NCBI RefSeq assembly: GCF_016918505.1
Contig: NZ_JAFFPZ010000021.1
Span: 1 to 48,838, forward strand
Length of the DNA stretch: 48,838 nucleotides
Direction of reading: 5' to 3'
Origin: Desulforhopalus vacuolatus
Lineage (GTDB): Bacteria > Desulfobacterota > Desulfobulbia > Desulfobulbales > Desulfocapsaceae
In this document: positions 34,934 to 42,871 of the stretch, piece by piece
Layout of the letters: each line of letters starts with the position of its first letter
Numbering within the stretch: the first letter of the stretch is position 1
Translations under genes and position numbers: made by a program
The notes under the pieces: generated by a model
The model's input: the letters and a program-made list of their open reading frames with translations, nothing else
Told to the model about the DNA's origin: nothing
Databases searched by the model: none

Positions 34934-36190
34934 ATGATTTTTATCTCTTTTCTCGGAACCGGAAACTATCTCACCTGCAATTATGTGTACAACAATCAGC
35001 ATTGTGATGGAGTGGAATATATCCAGACTGCTGCCCGTACCCTGCTTGCCCCCGAAGCAAAATCTTTTATCTTTGTTACCACAGCGGCAGAAGAGAAACA
35101 CCTCGAAAAACTGCAGCAGGAAGCTCAAAAATTCGATCTTCCGGCCATGGAACCAATCACAATTCCAACAGGGGCATCGGAAGAAGAGCTCTGGAAAATT
35201 TTTGAAATTATCTCAAATCAAATTCCAGAAGGAGCTGAAATTGTTTTTGACATAACCCACTCTTTTCGCTCCCTTCCTCTCCTGATAACAATCCTTCTCA
35301 ATTATTTAAGCGTCGTCAAACACACTACAATAAAACAGTGCTGTTATGGAGCCTTTGAAACTCTTGGGATCCGTGCAGATGTTGAAGAAATGCCAGTATC
35401 TGAGCGCAACGCCCCCGTCTTCAATCTCACCCCGTTTTTTTCTCTGAACGACTGGGCTAGAGCAATCTATGATTTCACTCGTTATGGTTATGCTGCTCCA
35501 CTGCAAGACCTTATCTCATATCAGCTTCAACCTATCCTGAAAAATCCTGAGACAAGAGATGAAAATTCCAAACTTCTGCAAAAAGTAAGTACCGCAATCA
35601 AATATTTTTCCAGTTTTGTACATACTTCAAATTGCCATTGCCTCTGTCAGATGGAGATAAAAAAATACATCAGCAGTCGCCTTGAGCAGCTAAATTTTGA
35701 CAACATTCTTCCACTTGCACCAATTTTCAAGCAGATAACGCAGTTTTTTGCCGAATATGAAGACAAATCTCTTTTCAACGGCCTCCGTGCTGCCAAATGG
35801 TGTGCAGAGATCAACCTTATCCCCCAGGGATTTACTCTCCTGCAGGAGAGTATTGTCTCTATAGAATTGGAACCGCACAGACAGCGACTAGAGGAAGAAG
35901 GATTGACAGAGGCAAAAAGACAGCGGGAATTTATCTCCGCTCTACTCGGTGTTAAGGACAGTCCCGACGACTGGAAGAACGATTTGAAGACTTTCCAGGA
36001 AACTGCACAAAGTATTCATGAGGAATGGAGTAAAGATTTTCTACAAAAATACGAAAGAATAACATCATGCAGAAATCGAGTGAACCATGGCGGAACCGAT
36101 CCCGACAATAAACTCGACAGTAATAAAATAACAACGGACCTGGAAATACTCACATCTGAGATCCTCAAACATTATCATCTTCGTGATTAG
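34934..36190 (+). CDS. csx2: CARF-HEPN CRISPR accessory protein, Csx2/TM1812 type
   Basis: A 418-residue protein of the TM1812/Csx2 group. The N-terminal CARF domain (about 1-170) senses cyclic oligoadenylate made by Cas10; its core motif is VFDITHSFRSLPLL (104-117). The C-terminal HEPN domain has the RNase motif R-x4-H as RNRVNH (Arg380, His385). It is expected to cut RNA unspecifically when activated, slowing growth during infection. It is divergent from the csm operon and across the array from it. Length and motif order fit the family. Confidence 0.88.
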   Translation: MIFISFLGTGNYLTCNYVYNNQHCDGVEYIQTAARTLLAPEAKSFIFVTTAAEEKHLEKLQQEAQKFDLPAMEPITIPTGASEEELWKIFEIISNQIPEGAEIVFDITHSFRSLPLLITILLNYLSVVKHTTIKQCCYGAFETLGIRADVEEMPVSERNAPVFNLTPFFSLNDWARAIYDFTRYGYAAPLQDLISYQLQPILKNPETRDENSKLLQKVSTAIKYFSSFVHTSNCHCLCQMEIKKYISSRLEQLNFDNILPLAPIFKQITQFFAEYEDKSLFNGLRAAKWCAEINLIPQGFTLLQESIVSIELEPHRQRLEEEGLTEAKRQREFISALLGVKDSPDDWKNDLKTFQETAQSIHEEWSKDFLQKYERITSCRNRVNHGGTDPDNKLDSNKITTDLEILTSEILKHYHLRD

Positions 36191-36196
36191 ACCCCA

Positions 36197-36240
36197 GATA
36201 ATATAAAACGCCCAAGTCACCTTAAGCAGTGCCCTGCCTT
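36197..36240 (-). pseudogene. Remnant of a cas2 3' end
   Basis: CAGATAATAT, then AAGTCACCTTAAGCAG and TGCCCTGCC align with the end of the cas2 gene at 37663-37710 (CAGATAATATC, CAGTCGCCTCAAGCAG, TGCCCTGCCC). The match is about 45 bp and imperfect, on the same strand as cas2. Confidence 0.6.
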
Positions 36241-36267
36241 GCTATCGATGTTCGCCCGGAGTCTGTG

Positions 36268-36450
36268 TAATACCATTCCTATTAAGTTGTGACCTTACTC
36301 AATGGCATTTTCACTTTCTATTGGCGAATGTAAAGGCAGGGGGATGGGAGACAGGGAAAAGCAAAAGACGGAACAGCGAAAAACTTTTTGCCAAAGGAAA
36401 GCTCTAATCATGCGAATAAAGGCAAAAAAACTTTAAGAAGTTACGCTTTT
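36268..36450 (+). repeat. Purine-rich dispersed repeat, third copy
   Basis: Contains ATTCCTATTAAGTTGTGACC, TTTCACTTTCTATTGGCGAA, a shorter GGGAGACAGGG block, AAAAGCAAAAGACGGAAC and the AT-rich part, as at 18858. The G-rich array is contracted compared with that copy. Confidence 0.8.
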
Positions 36451-36487
36451 ATAAAAAATGCCCTTTTTCGCATGATTAGACCATTTC

Positions 36488-36585
36488 TATTAAGTTATGC
36501 TCGTTTTACATCCTGTTTATCCATTCGCAATCGCCAAAAAATATTTCCACGCAGTTGCGTTATCTGGTTAATATAAAAATGTAAA
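36488..36585 (-). mobile_element. Inverted fragment of the REP/RAYT left region
   Basis: On the minus strand it reads ACCATTTACATTT, AACTGCGTGGAAATATTTTT, then GGCGATTGCGAATGGATAAA and CAGGATGTAAAA, the conserved left region of the elements at 24294, 25597 and 30890. No palindrome or RAYT part is present. Confidence 0.75.
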
Positions 36586-36654
36586 TGGTATAAGCCCTTT
36601 CCTTCATATCACTTCCCACAAAAGCCACAAAGAAATAAACCTCGTGGTTGAATT

Positions 36655-37208
36655 GTCGCAATCCCTTTCTAATTCAGGTCGTTTCCTACAATACAAGTCA
36701 AAAACAAATAGCAGGATTCTACAAGAAAGCGTCGTAATCCCTTTCTAATTCAGGTCGTTTCCTACCGCTGACATCGGCCAGCAGGCTGATAAGACTCACC
36801 GGAGGGTCGTAATCCCTTTCTAATTCAGGTCGTTTCCTACTCCTTTACAATGCGGCGCAACGGCAAACGTGCCCGTCCAGTCGTAATCCCTTTCTAATTC
36901 AGGTCGTTTCCTACATGCTCAGGCGGCAACGTCTATTGATGCGTGCGCATGGTAGTCGTAATCCCTTTCTAATTCAGGTCGTTTCCTACATAACGTGTTG
37001 AATGTATTGCAAGGTAGTGTATTGGTCGTAATCCCTTTCTAATTCAGGTCGTTTCCTACCACAGAAAAGGCTGAAAAAGATGGTTGTTTATGATCCGGGT
37101 CGTAATCCCTTTCTAATTCAGGTCGTTTCCTACCTTTTTAAGGCAATGCATTTCATACAGGAAGGCTGTGAGGGTCGTAATCCCTTTCTAATTCAGGTCG
37201 TTTCCTAC
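36655..37208 (-). CRISPR. Main CRISPR array, 8 repeats and 7 spacers
   Basis: Eight 35-bp repeats start at 36655, 36731, 36806, 36880, 36955, 37025, 37099 and 37174. Spacers are 41, 40, 39, 40, 35, 39 and 40 nt. On the minus strand each repeat begins GTAGGAAACGACC and ends GGGATTACGAC, so the 8-nt handle would be ATTACGAC, as expected for minus-strand crRNAs. The leftmost repeat carries one substitution, fitting the old end, so the leader is on the right beside cas2. The array belongs to the adjacent type III-A genes. Confidence 0.97.
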
Positions 37209-37374
37209 TGCGCCCCTTTCAAACCCTTGCCAGGAGCGGTTTTCAGAGGGTGAATCCGGGAACCTCTCACTGCAATGTGTTTTTTGGAAGTATTTTTGTT
37301 GCATTTTCCTTTTCCTCCATCATTAAGTTGTTATCATTCCGTCATAATATCCACTTCTGGGAACCTCCGGTCAG
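37209..37374 (-). promoter_or_regulatory. Probable CRISPR leader
   Basis: The sequence upstream of the first minus-strand repeat, with long A/T stretches (for example 37275-37330). It lies on the side opposite the diverged repeat. No promoter boxes were assigned with confidence. Confidence 0.55.
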
Positions 37375-37575
37375 GTAAAAATAAAAAAGACCGCTTTTTC
37401 AACAGGTTAGCAAATATTCCTCTTTTACCTCTGAGGTTCCCGTTTAAACCGCTTCTGCCCGAGGTTCCTGCCCCACTCCGATAAAGAATACACCAACCCG
37501 TGGACAGAAACCAGCATCGAATGATGCATACAGTTCCCCATCTCTTCCGACCGAGAACCCAACTCATAGAAGGAG
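37375..37575 (-). pseudogene. Remnant of the card1/can2 3' end
   Basis: The minus strand encodes YELGSRSEEMGN, HHSMLVSVHGL, WGRNLGQKRFKREPQR and a stop, matching the end of the nuclease at 39598 (YELDSLSEKVGG, RSMLVSVHGL, LKREPQR) with a short internal deletion. The match goes on past the stop (TAAAAATAAAAA, GACCGCTTTTTCAAC), equal to 39550-39577. It sits between the leader and cas2. Confidence 0.88.
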
Positions 37576-37662
37576 TTTTATTCAGGAGACCACCCCAGCG
37601 ACTGAAGAAAATATTTGCAGAAGAGATTCATGAACACTCTCTCTCACCTCAGCAATGAGATC

Positions 37663-37944
37663 TCAGATAATATCAAATTCTCCAGTCGCCTCAAGCAGCA
37701 TGCCCTGCCCAATCACCTCAGTCTTCGCCGCACACTTCTCGCACAGAGGGAAATATTTCACACCGTCTTTCTCCGTATCTATCACCCTGGCTATCTCACC
37801 TTGAAGGGTTCGGAGCTGCGCTTTGCTCAACTCCACTTCAAATTTCGATTGCTGCATGCGCATTCCATAATCCAGAAGAATACGGGCCACCTTTTGCAAC
37901 CGTTTCGCGTCCGCTATGTCGTAAATGATAAAGTAGTTTGCCAT
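37663..37944 (-). CDS. cas2: Cas2, second tandem copy
   Basis: A 93-residue Cas2 starting MANYFIIYDIADAKRLQKVA, with the conserved Asp9 of the first strand and a C-terminal pair in PLCEKC. Cas2 dimerises and bridges Cas1 in the spacer integrase. It is 2 bp after another cas2 gene to which it is only distantly similar. The longer frame from 38118 runs back into that gene and is not used. The last gene before the array. Confidence 0.9.
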   Translation of the reverse strand: MANYFIIYDIADAKRLQKVARILLDYGMRMQQSKFEVELSKAQLRTLQGEIARVIDTEKDGVKYFPLCEKCAAKTEVIGQGMLLEATGEFDII

Positions 37945-37946
37945 GG

Positions 37947-38234
37947 TCAGAATATCTGGTATTGCAGCTGGGTGATTTTTATGCCCTGTCCCTGCACCTC
38001 TGCCTGTGAGCAGCAGCGGCTGCAGAGATGATAGATCCGCAGACGATCTTCCAGCAGGTTGAGACTGCGCTCTGCATAACGACGAATAACACGCAGCTCT
38101 TCTCCACTCACCTCGCACTCAAACACCGACTTTTGAGTATTGATGCCAAGTTCCCGCAGAAAATGGTGCAGCTTCGTTCGCCGTTTTGTCCCCTGACTGT
38201 CCTCTCTGATATCGTAGGTTACAATCACTCTCAT
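37947..38234 (-). CDS. cas2: Cas2, first tandem copy
   Basis: A 95-residue Cas2: MRVIVTYDIREDSQGTKRRT, with Asp8, and a C-terminal HLCSRC pair followed by VQGQGIKI, which the second copy has as VIGQGMLL. It overlaps the cas1 stop (ATGA at 38231-38234) and is followed after 2 bp by the second cas2. Two adjacent intact cas2 genes are uncommon; they may form a heterodimer in the integrase. Confidence 0.93.
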   Translation of the reverse strand: MRVIVTYDIREDSQGTKRRTKLHHFLRELGINTQKSVFECEVSGEELRVIRRYAERSLNLLEDRLRIYHLCSRCCSQAEVQGQGIKITQLQYQIF

Positions 38235-39358
38235 GTGAGCAGTAGAGGCTGGTAACTGCTCTGGCTCCCCTCCACAAATCTGCGATACTGCCTCGCCTGA
38301 CAAACCATAGCTTCCGACCAGGGAATCTTGCGTTCTTCCGGGCTGTACAGAAAAGTAGTGGCCAGTTTTCGTTCCCATTGAATAATCGTCTTCTTCATCG
38401 CGTCCGAATGGAGCTGCACCGGCAATTTTCCGGCTTCCCCTTCCCCAGACATGGAAAACACTTCTTCAATCCGCTGCACGGGGGCATCAAACAGCTCGTT
38501 TTCCTGCTCTCCGGTGGAGACCTCAATGTCCTCAACCACCTCTTCTTCCAGCTCCTCTTCCTTCACAATCCGGAAATCGTCATCTTTCAGGATATTCATA
38601 TTGAAGAGCGCAAGCACCAGCGTATCAACAAGGATTGGCCGAAACTCCTCCATTAAATCAAGAACCAGGCTGTATCGTCCGTAATCAGGAGTATGCAACG
38701 CACCAATATATGGATCAAGACCCGCCTGACGGACAGCACTGTACACCTGATTATAAAGGAAGGTATAGAGAAGGGAGAGCAGCGCATTTACCGGATCAGT
38801 CGGCGGCCGACGAACCCGTCGTCTGAACCCCTGATCGTGGTCAAAACCAGTGTTGAAAAGGCTGAAATACAGCGCACTCCCCCGGCCTTCATATCCACGC
38901 AGGGAATCTACACTCTTCGCCGTTGCAACCTGCTCAGTCAGTTTACGAATCTTCTGCACCTTTTCAACGATATGCTTCTTTTTCTTCTTCCGGTAAATCC
39001 GCATCAGGACCGTACTCAAATTGGCCAACTTGCCGGTCACGATCTGTCGGGCAAAATTGAGGCAGAAGGGTTCATCATCCGCGAAGGCAAACTGCCTGCG
39101 GCGAAGAATGATATTTTTCTGTTCGGGAATGGAAAAACGGCCGAGATAACGGCCATCTCTGGTGAGAAATACCGTATCAATACCGTTCCGGAAGAGCACA
39201 TTTCGTGCCGAAGGCGTTATCTGAATATTCCCGCAAAGCAAAAGCTGTTCAACCTTGTGGATGAAAATTGTTCGGTAGGTATCCTCTCCGGATTTCACAA
39301 GAAGATGCCGTCCCTCTCTGGTTATACGTGCCCCCTGGGTAGTAACGTAGATCCGCAT
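38231..39358 (-). CDS. cas1: CRISPR-associated endonuclease Cas1
   Basis: A 375-residue integrase that inserts new spacers at the leader end. The metal-binding residues are visible: Glu157 in RGYEGRGSALYF, His222 in YIGALHTPDYG and an acidic residue in LDLMEEFRP (Glu237 or Glu238). An acidic insert (about 258-300, EEELEEEVVEDIEV) separates this core from the C-terminal helices, making it longer than most Cas1. It is coupled to the cas2 genes by ATGA overlap. A degenerate CRISPR repeat lies upstream. Confidence 0.95.
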   Translation of the reverse strand: MRIYVTTQGARITREGRHLLVKSGEDTYRTIFIHKVEQLLLCGNIQITPSARNVLFRNGIDTVFLTRDGRYLGRFSIPEQKNIILRRRQFAFADDEPFCLNFARQIVTGKLANLSTVLMRIYRKKKKKHIVEKVQKIRKLTEQVATAKSVDSLRGYEGRGSALYFSLFNTGFDHDQGFRRRVRRPPTDPVNALLSLLYTFLYNQVYSAVRQAGLDPYIGALHTPDYGRYSLVLDLMEEFRPILVDTLVLALFNMNILKDDDFRIVKEEELEEEVVEDIEVSTGEQENELFDAPVQRIEEVFSMSGEGEAGKLPVQLHSDAMKKTIIQWERKLATTFLYSPEERKIPWSEAMVCQARQYRRFVEGSQSSYQPLLLT

Positions 39359-39425
39359 GCCTGTTTCCTGTTTTTTAAGGTTAAAACTCCGGCAGATATA
39401 ATTTCAGCAGACGCTTCTCTCTTCA

Positions 39426-39483
39426 GGGAACCTTGAAACAGCTTGTATTTCGTTCATATTCAAACCATAAGAGAATATTTGAT
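39426..39483 (+). repeat. Left half of the inverted-repeat family
   Basis: GGGAACCTTGAAACAGCTTG, TATTTCGTTCATATTCAAAC, then AGAGAATATTTGATG, matching the left half of the elements at 9916 and 10370 with several changes. The right half is absent. It lies in the cas1-card1 spacer. Confidence 0.7.
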
Positions 39484-39514
39484 GTTCCCTTTATATAAAC
39501 CTTCGCCCGGAGTC

Positions 39515-39549
39515 TGTTTAATCCCTTTTAAATTCAGGTCGTTTCCTAC
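39515..39549 (-). CRISPR. Solitary CRISPR repeat between card1 and cas1
   Basis: The last 30 bp (39520-39549) match the main array repeat at 28 of 30 positions (two changes inside CCCTTTTAAATTC). There is no second repeat or spacer beside it. The bases right after it (TAAAAATAAAAAGACCGC) are those found in the leader-side card1 remnant at 37375. Confidence 0.85.
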
Positions 39550-39597
39550 TAAAAATAAAAAGACCGCTTTTTCAACGAGTAAGCAAAGGCCTCTCCT

Positions 39598-40761
39598 CTA
39601 CCTCTGAGGTTCCCGTTTAAGCCACTTCTTTTCAAGATGAGATGACAGGCATAAAACCTGCCGTCCAGCAATAACCTCAATTCTGAGGTTCCTGGCCCGT
39701 TCCAATGAAGCTTCATTCAACCCGTGGACAGAAACCAGCATCGAACGGGCATACAGGCCCCCCACCTTTTCCGAGAGGGAATCCAACTCATAGAGAGGAC
39801 CTTTCCCTCTCGGAGCACCCCTGCCCTGCTGGTCAAGGGCACTGGTTTTGCATGAGATGACGTGGAGCCGATTGTGCCAGGTGAAGACCACATCCAGTTC
39901 GTTTTTCGTTGGTTTATTTCCCTTTCCCTGCCATTCAATTTCCACGTTCATCCGCAGGTCAAGACCGGGAATTTTTTCATCGGCAACAACCCCATAAACA
40001 TACTCTTCAAGCCAGCCGCCCTTTGCATAAAAGCGAGATGCTTCATCGTTGAGATTTGCCGCACCATTCATACCCGGTGTCGCCACCCCTCCCTTGAGCA
40101 GCAGGGCACAGAGTTTCTCTCCTCCCTCTCCCAGCTGTTCCGCCTCCACGGCACAGTAGGGTGGTGCCCTCCTCCTTTTCAATGCGTCATCGTATTCACT
40201 GACGAGACCATTCAATTTTCTCAGCAGCGCAGGCTTGCCAACAAGCAGAGAACAGAGTTCTGCAGTTACCTTCCTGTGGGATTTTTCTCCCCGGGGAGCA
40301 TCCCCGCTCAGCATTTTCTTTCCACAACAGAGCAGATGCTCTTTCACGGACAGAATATTGTCAGGCAGGGGATGGCTGGCTGGCTCACCTCCCAGCTCCA
40401 GCAGGCGGTTGCTGTTGGTATCTACATAGATGATCCGTATAGTGCTGGCAGCGAACCAGCACTGCTGCCAGGCCGCCAGAGCTACAATCTTCGTTCCACC
40501 GGTAACATTGAGGGTAAGTTCGGCATCAGTAAACTTTTCCAGAACCTGAGTGCAAACGTCCAGAGTCGCCTTAAAATCATAGGCTTCGGTGTTATAGACT
40601 GAAACCTTTTTCCCTCGTTCGGTGAAAAAGCTTTTCAGCAGCTCACACTTTTTCACCATCTGAGATGTGGTGAGAAGAATCACGTGATCCACCTTCTCAT
40701 GGATAACAGGCAGTACATTGGGCAGCAGCTGTTCAGAAACAAGACAGATATGGGCTTTCAT
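39598..40761 (-). CDS. Card1/Can2-type CARF nuclease (DUF1887 family)
   Basis: A 387-residue protein with an N-terminal CARF domain (about 1-145, with NVTGGTK at 85-91) and a C-terminal PD-(D/E)xK nuclease: WLEE (250-253), NELDVVF (287-293) and ISCKT (302-306, Lys305). Proteins of this type are activated by cyclic tetra-adenylate and nick DNA and cut RNA, giving dormancy in phage infection. It overlaps the csx20 stop by 4 nt, so effector and likely antidote are translated together. Identification rests on domain order and motifs. Confidence 0.87.
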   Translation of the reverse strand: MKAHICLVSEQLLPNVLPVIHEKVDHVILLTTSQMVKKCELLKSFFTERGKKVSVYNTEAYDFKATLDVCTQVLEKFTDAELTLNVTGGTKIVALAAWQQCWFAASTIRIIYVDTNSNRLLELGGEPASHPLPDNILSVKEHLLCCGKKMLSGDAPRGEKSHRKVTAELCSLLVGKPALLRKLNGLVSEYDDALKRRRAPPYCAVEAEQLGEGGEKLCALLLKGGVATPGMNGAANLNDEASRFYAKGGWLEEYVYGVVADEKIPGLDLRMNVEIEWQGKGNKPTKNELDVVFTWHNRLHVISCKTSALDQQGRGAPRGKGPLYELDSLSEKVGGLYARSMLVSVHGLNEASLERARNLRIEVIAGRQVLCLSSHLEKKWLKREPQR

Positions 40762-41156
40762 CCTTCCTCCATTTCATAATGACGAAACAAAACATGCTGA
40801 AAGCGGTGACTCAGTTGAATTTCATTTTCACCAACCCGCGTCTCCACTGCCCGACGCCGGGTGGTGGAATAAACAGGATGAAGGCCAAGGCGAAACGCAC
40901 TCTGCACAAGAAGAAAACACGCGCCAAAATCCCCCTGGATGAGGACATAATCCCCCGCCTCTGCTTTCTCACCCAGCCAGTTCGTAATCGGAACGAGCTG
41001 CCCCTTCAGGGAAGAGGCATCCGGGGACAGATTGCCCCAGATATCTCGTAAAGGCATGGGGGGTTCCAGGATTTTTTCGACACCAAGACTGCTTCGTGCG
41101 TCCTCCCGCTGGGCGGGGGTAAGGGTGTGATTGAAAATAACGAAGAGGCGGGTCAT
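40758..41156 (-). CDS. csx20: Csx20 family protein, probable cyclic oligoadenylate ring nuclease
   Basis: A 132-residue protein with the Csx20 signatures LFVIFNHTLTPAQREDA at the N-terminus and GDYVLIQGDFGACFLLVQSAF in the second half. Csx20 is predicted from comparative genomics to be a ring nuclease that destroys cyclic oligoadenylate and switches off CARF effectors. It overlaps both csm5 (4 nt) and the Card1-like gene (4 nt). The biochemical role is inferred, not shown. Confidence 0.8.
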   Translation of the reverse strand: MTRLFVIFNHTLTPAQREDARSSLGVEKILEPPMPLRDIWGNLSPDASSLKGQLVPITNWLGEKAEAGDYVLIQGDFGACFLLVQSAFRLGLHPVYSTTRRRAVETRVGENEIQLSHRFQHVLFRHYEMEEG

Positions 41157-42871
41157 CTCTTTTTCACTTCATTGATATGGTTGTTGAGCTCTTTCCAGAG
41201 TTTCGCTTTGTTCTTTTTCGCCTTCTTGCTGTCGCACCCCCACTCTTTGAATTTTATTTTCAATTCCGAGGCAACATCCATATCAAGCTCAGCAATCTCA
41301 ACGGGTTGATTCAGATAAGCACCTAAATCACCATAGTCTCGGATTTGTTGCGCCAGCGGGGATACTTCAGCCTTTTGTTCCTCTGCTGTGACAAGAGGCC
41401 GCCAGGCAGCATCGGTTACAGCGAGCCATTCAGTCACGAGGGTATCACGCTCATTGTCCCACTTCTTTGGACGGGCTCTCTGCACCCGCTCAGCAGCCTC
41501 TTTCACCGCCAGGGCAACACCATCCTGCAAACGCCATTCGGCAGCCTGTTCATTTCCAAGAATTTCCCGCTGAAAATCACCCCACTCTTCTATCTGGGAC
41601 AGTTTACACATCCAGGGTTTCCATGGATATCTTGCCGCCTCCTCTGCCAGTCGCTCCTTCTCTGCTTCCACAGCTTCTTGAGCCCTGCGCTCTTCGTTGC
41701 GCTTATGCTGCTCTTCCGCCCGCTGCTGCCGGAGTTCCTCAAACTCAACATCGCGAGATTCTTTCCGACGCTTGCGGAACTCATCCCCGACAGCAAGCTC
41801 TTCTGCAGTTGCCTCATGCAGGGAGGCCCAGCCAAAGGGCCGAAGCAGAGCTTTATTGTTTGGTTTCTTGTTTGGTGAGGCAAACCAGATAGTCATAGCG
41901 TGATTAAGTGTTTTCGGCGGGTTTCCCTTCCCCGTGAGAATTTTTATTTTACGGTCGCCATCTACAGAGGTCACACTCTCAGCCCCCGAATGACGCCCCA
42001 GACGAATGGGGAGATCACCCTTCTCAGGAGGACGGCTGCAGGCTGCGCCAATAATTTTACTCTCGCCCTCTTCCCTTTTTCGCTCTCCCTCGAAAAAGCC
42101 CTTTAGAGCCTCCTCAATCTCCACAAAGCTAACCGGCCGGGAAATAACTTCCCGCTCTGAGCCCACAATGGTAATGGATCCCTCAAACACCGCTCCTGGT
42201 TCAATAATTTCCAGAATTTGATAAACAGCCGAACTCTCTTTATCCCCCTTTTTCTTCTTTTCATCCACCGCATAACAGATACAGCGGGGCACCTCTCCAG
42301 CAAGACAAAAGTCTGAAATTTTCACCCTGGAAAAAGGATCCCCGGCAAAAGACCCGCCCAGCAAATCTGACTGCAGGTCTTTATTTCTCTTTCCCTGGAG
42401 ACCTCCGCCACGGGCTCTATACCGCAGATTCAAAACTGCAGTACGTATACTTCCCTTCACTGCCGAGCCGGGGATATAGAGATCACCGTCCAGAGAATTA
42501 AACGCAGTTCTGTTAATGGTAAACTGATTGAGATTTCTGCCTGAAGCTTGTGGGGACAGGCGTAATACCGATTGATAATGACGCAGAAATTCGTCACCAA
42601 TTTCTATCGTAACCCCGGATATGTCCTGTGCTTCACGATTAATGAATTTATAGATTTCCAAAAGAGACGCTGCTGTTCCTTTCCTGCAAATCGCTGAGTA
42701 TTGCTCCTGCTTTTCCTTCTCCAGCCGCGCTGGAAAATGCAGCGGATTAAAACTCACCAGCGTTTTTTCCTTTTCCTTGACCACAAAGGAGGTCGGTTCG
42801 TAAACCTCATCACAACCGAGATGAAGGGGAGAAAGAACTTTCAGTTGAAATTTACGTGTTTCTGATTTCAT
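41153..42871 (-). CDS. csm5: Csm5, type III-A RAMP with long C-terminal extension
   Basis: A 572-residue RAMP protein that caps the Csm complex and guides crRNA 3' trimming. The N-terminal part (about 1-385) has the usual VLSPLHLG, IPGSAVKGSIRTA and GGSFAGDPFSRVKISD. Beyond about residue 385 is an unusual extension: an Arg/Glu-rich predicted coiled coil (385-440), a tryptophan-rich middle (YPWKPWMCKLSQIEEWGDF) and a lysine-rich end. Typical Csm5 is 350-400 residues. The start follows the csm4 stop directly. Confidence 0.85.
   Translation of the reverse strand: MKSETRKFQLKVLSPLHLGCDEVYEPTSFVVKEKEKTLVSFNPLHFPARLEKEKQEQYSAICRKGTAASLLEIYKFINREAQDISGVTIEIGDEFLRHYQSVLRLSPQASGRNLNQFTINRTAFNSLDGDLYIPGSAVKGSIRTAVLNLRYRARGGGLQGKRNKDLQSDLLGGSFAGDPFSRVKISDFCLAGEVPRCICYAVDEKKKKGDKESSAVYQILEIIEPGAVFEGSITIVGSEREVISRPVSFVEIEEALKGFFEGERKREEGESKIIGAACSRPPEKGDLPIRLGRHSGAESVTSVDGDRKIKILTGKGNPPKTLNHAMTIWFASPNKKPNNKALLRPFGWASLHEATAEELAVGDEFRKRRKESRDVEFEELRQQRAEEQHKRNEERRAQEAVEAEKERLAEEAARYPWKPWMCKLSQIEEWGDFQREILGNEQAAEWRLQDGVALAVKEAAERVQRARPKKWDNERDTLVTEWLAVTDAAWRPLVTAEEQKAEVSPLAQQIRDYGDLGAYLNQPVEIAELDMDVASELKIKFKEWGCDSKKAKKNKAKLWKELNNHINEVKKR

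Noticed and set aside
36270-36300. GTAATACCATTCCTATTAAG as a possible decayed CRISPR repeat after the cas2 remnant
   Set aside because: The same bases begin the purine-rich repeat at 18858, far from any CRISPR, so the likeness is better explained by that family.
38693-39436. A 247-codon plus-strand frame over cas1
   Set aside because: Antisense to cas1, which has its catalytic residues; the frame has no family resemblance.
39862-40602. A 246-codon plus-strand frame over the Card1-like gene
   Set aside because: Antisense shadow; the minus strand carries CARF and nuclease motifs in the right order.
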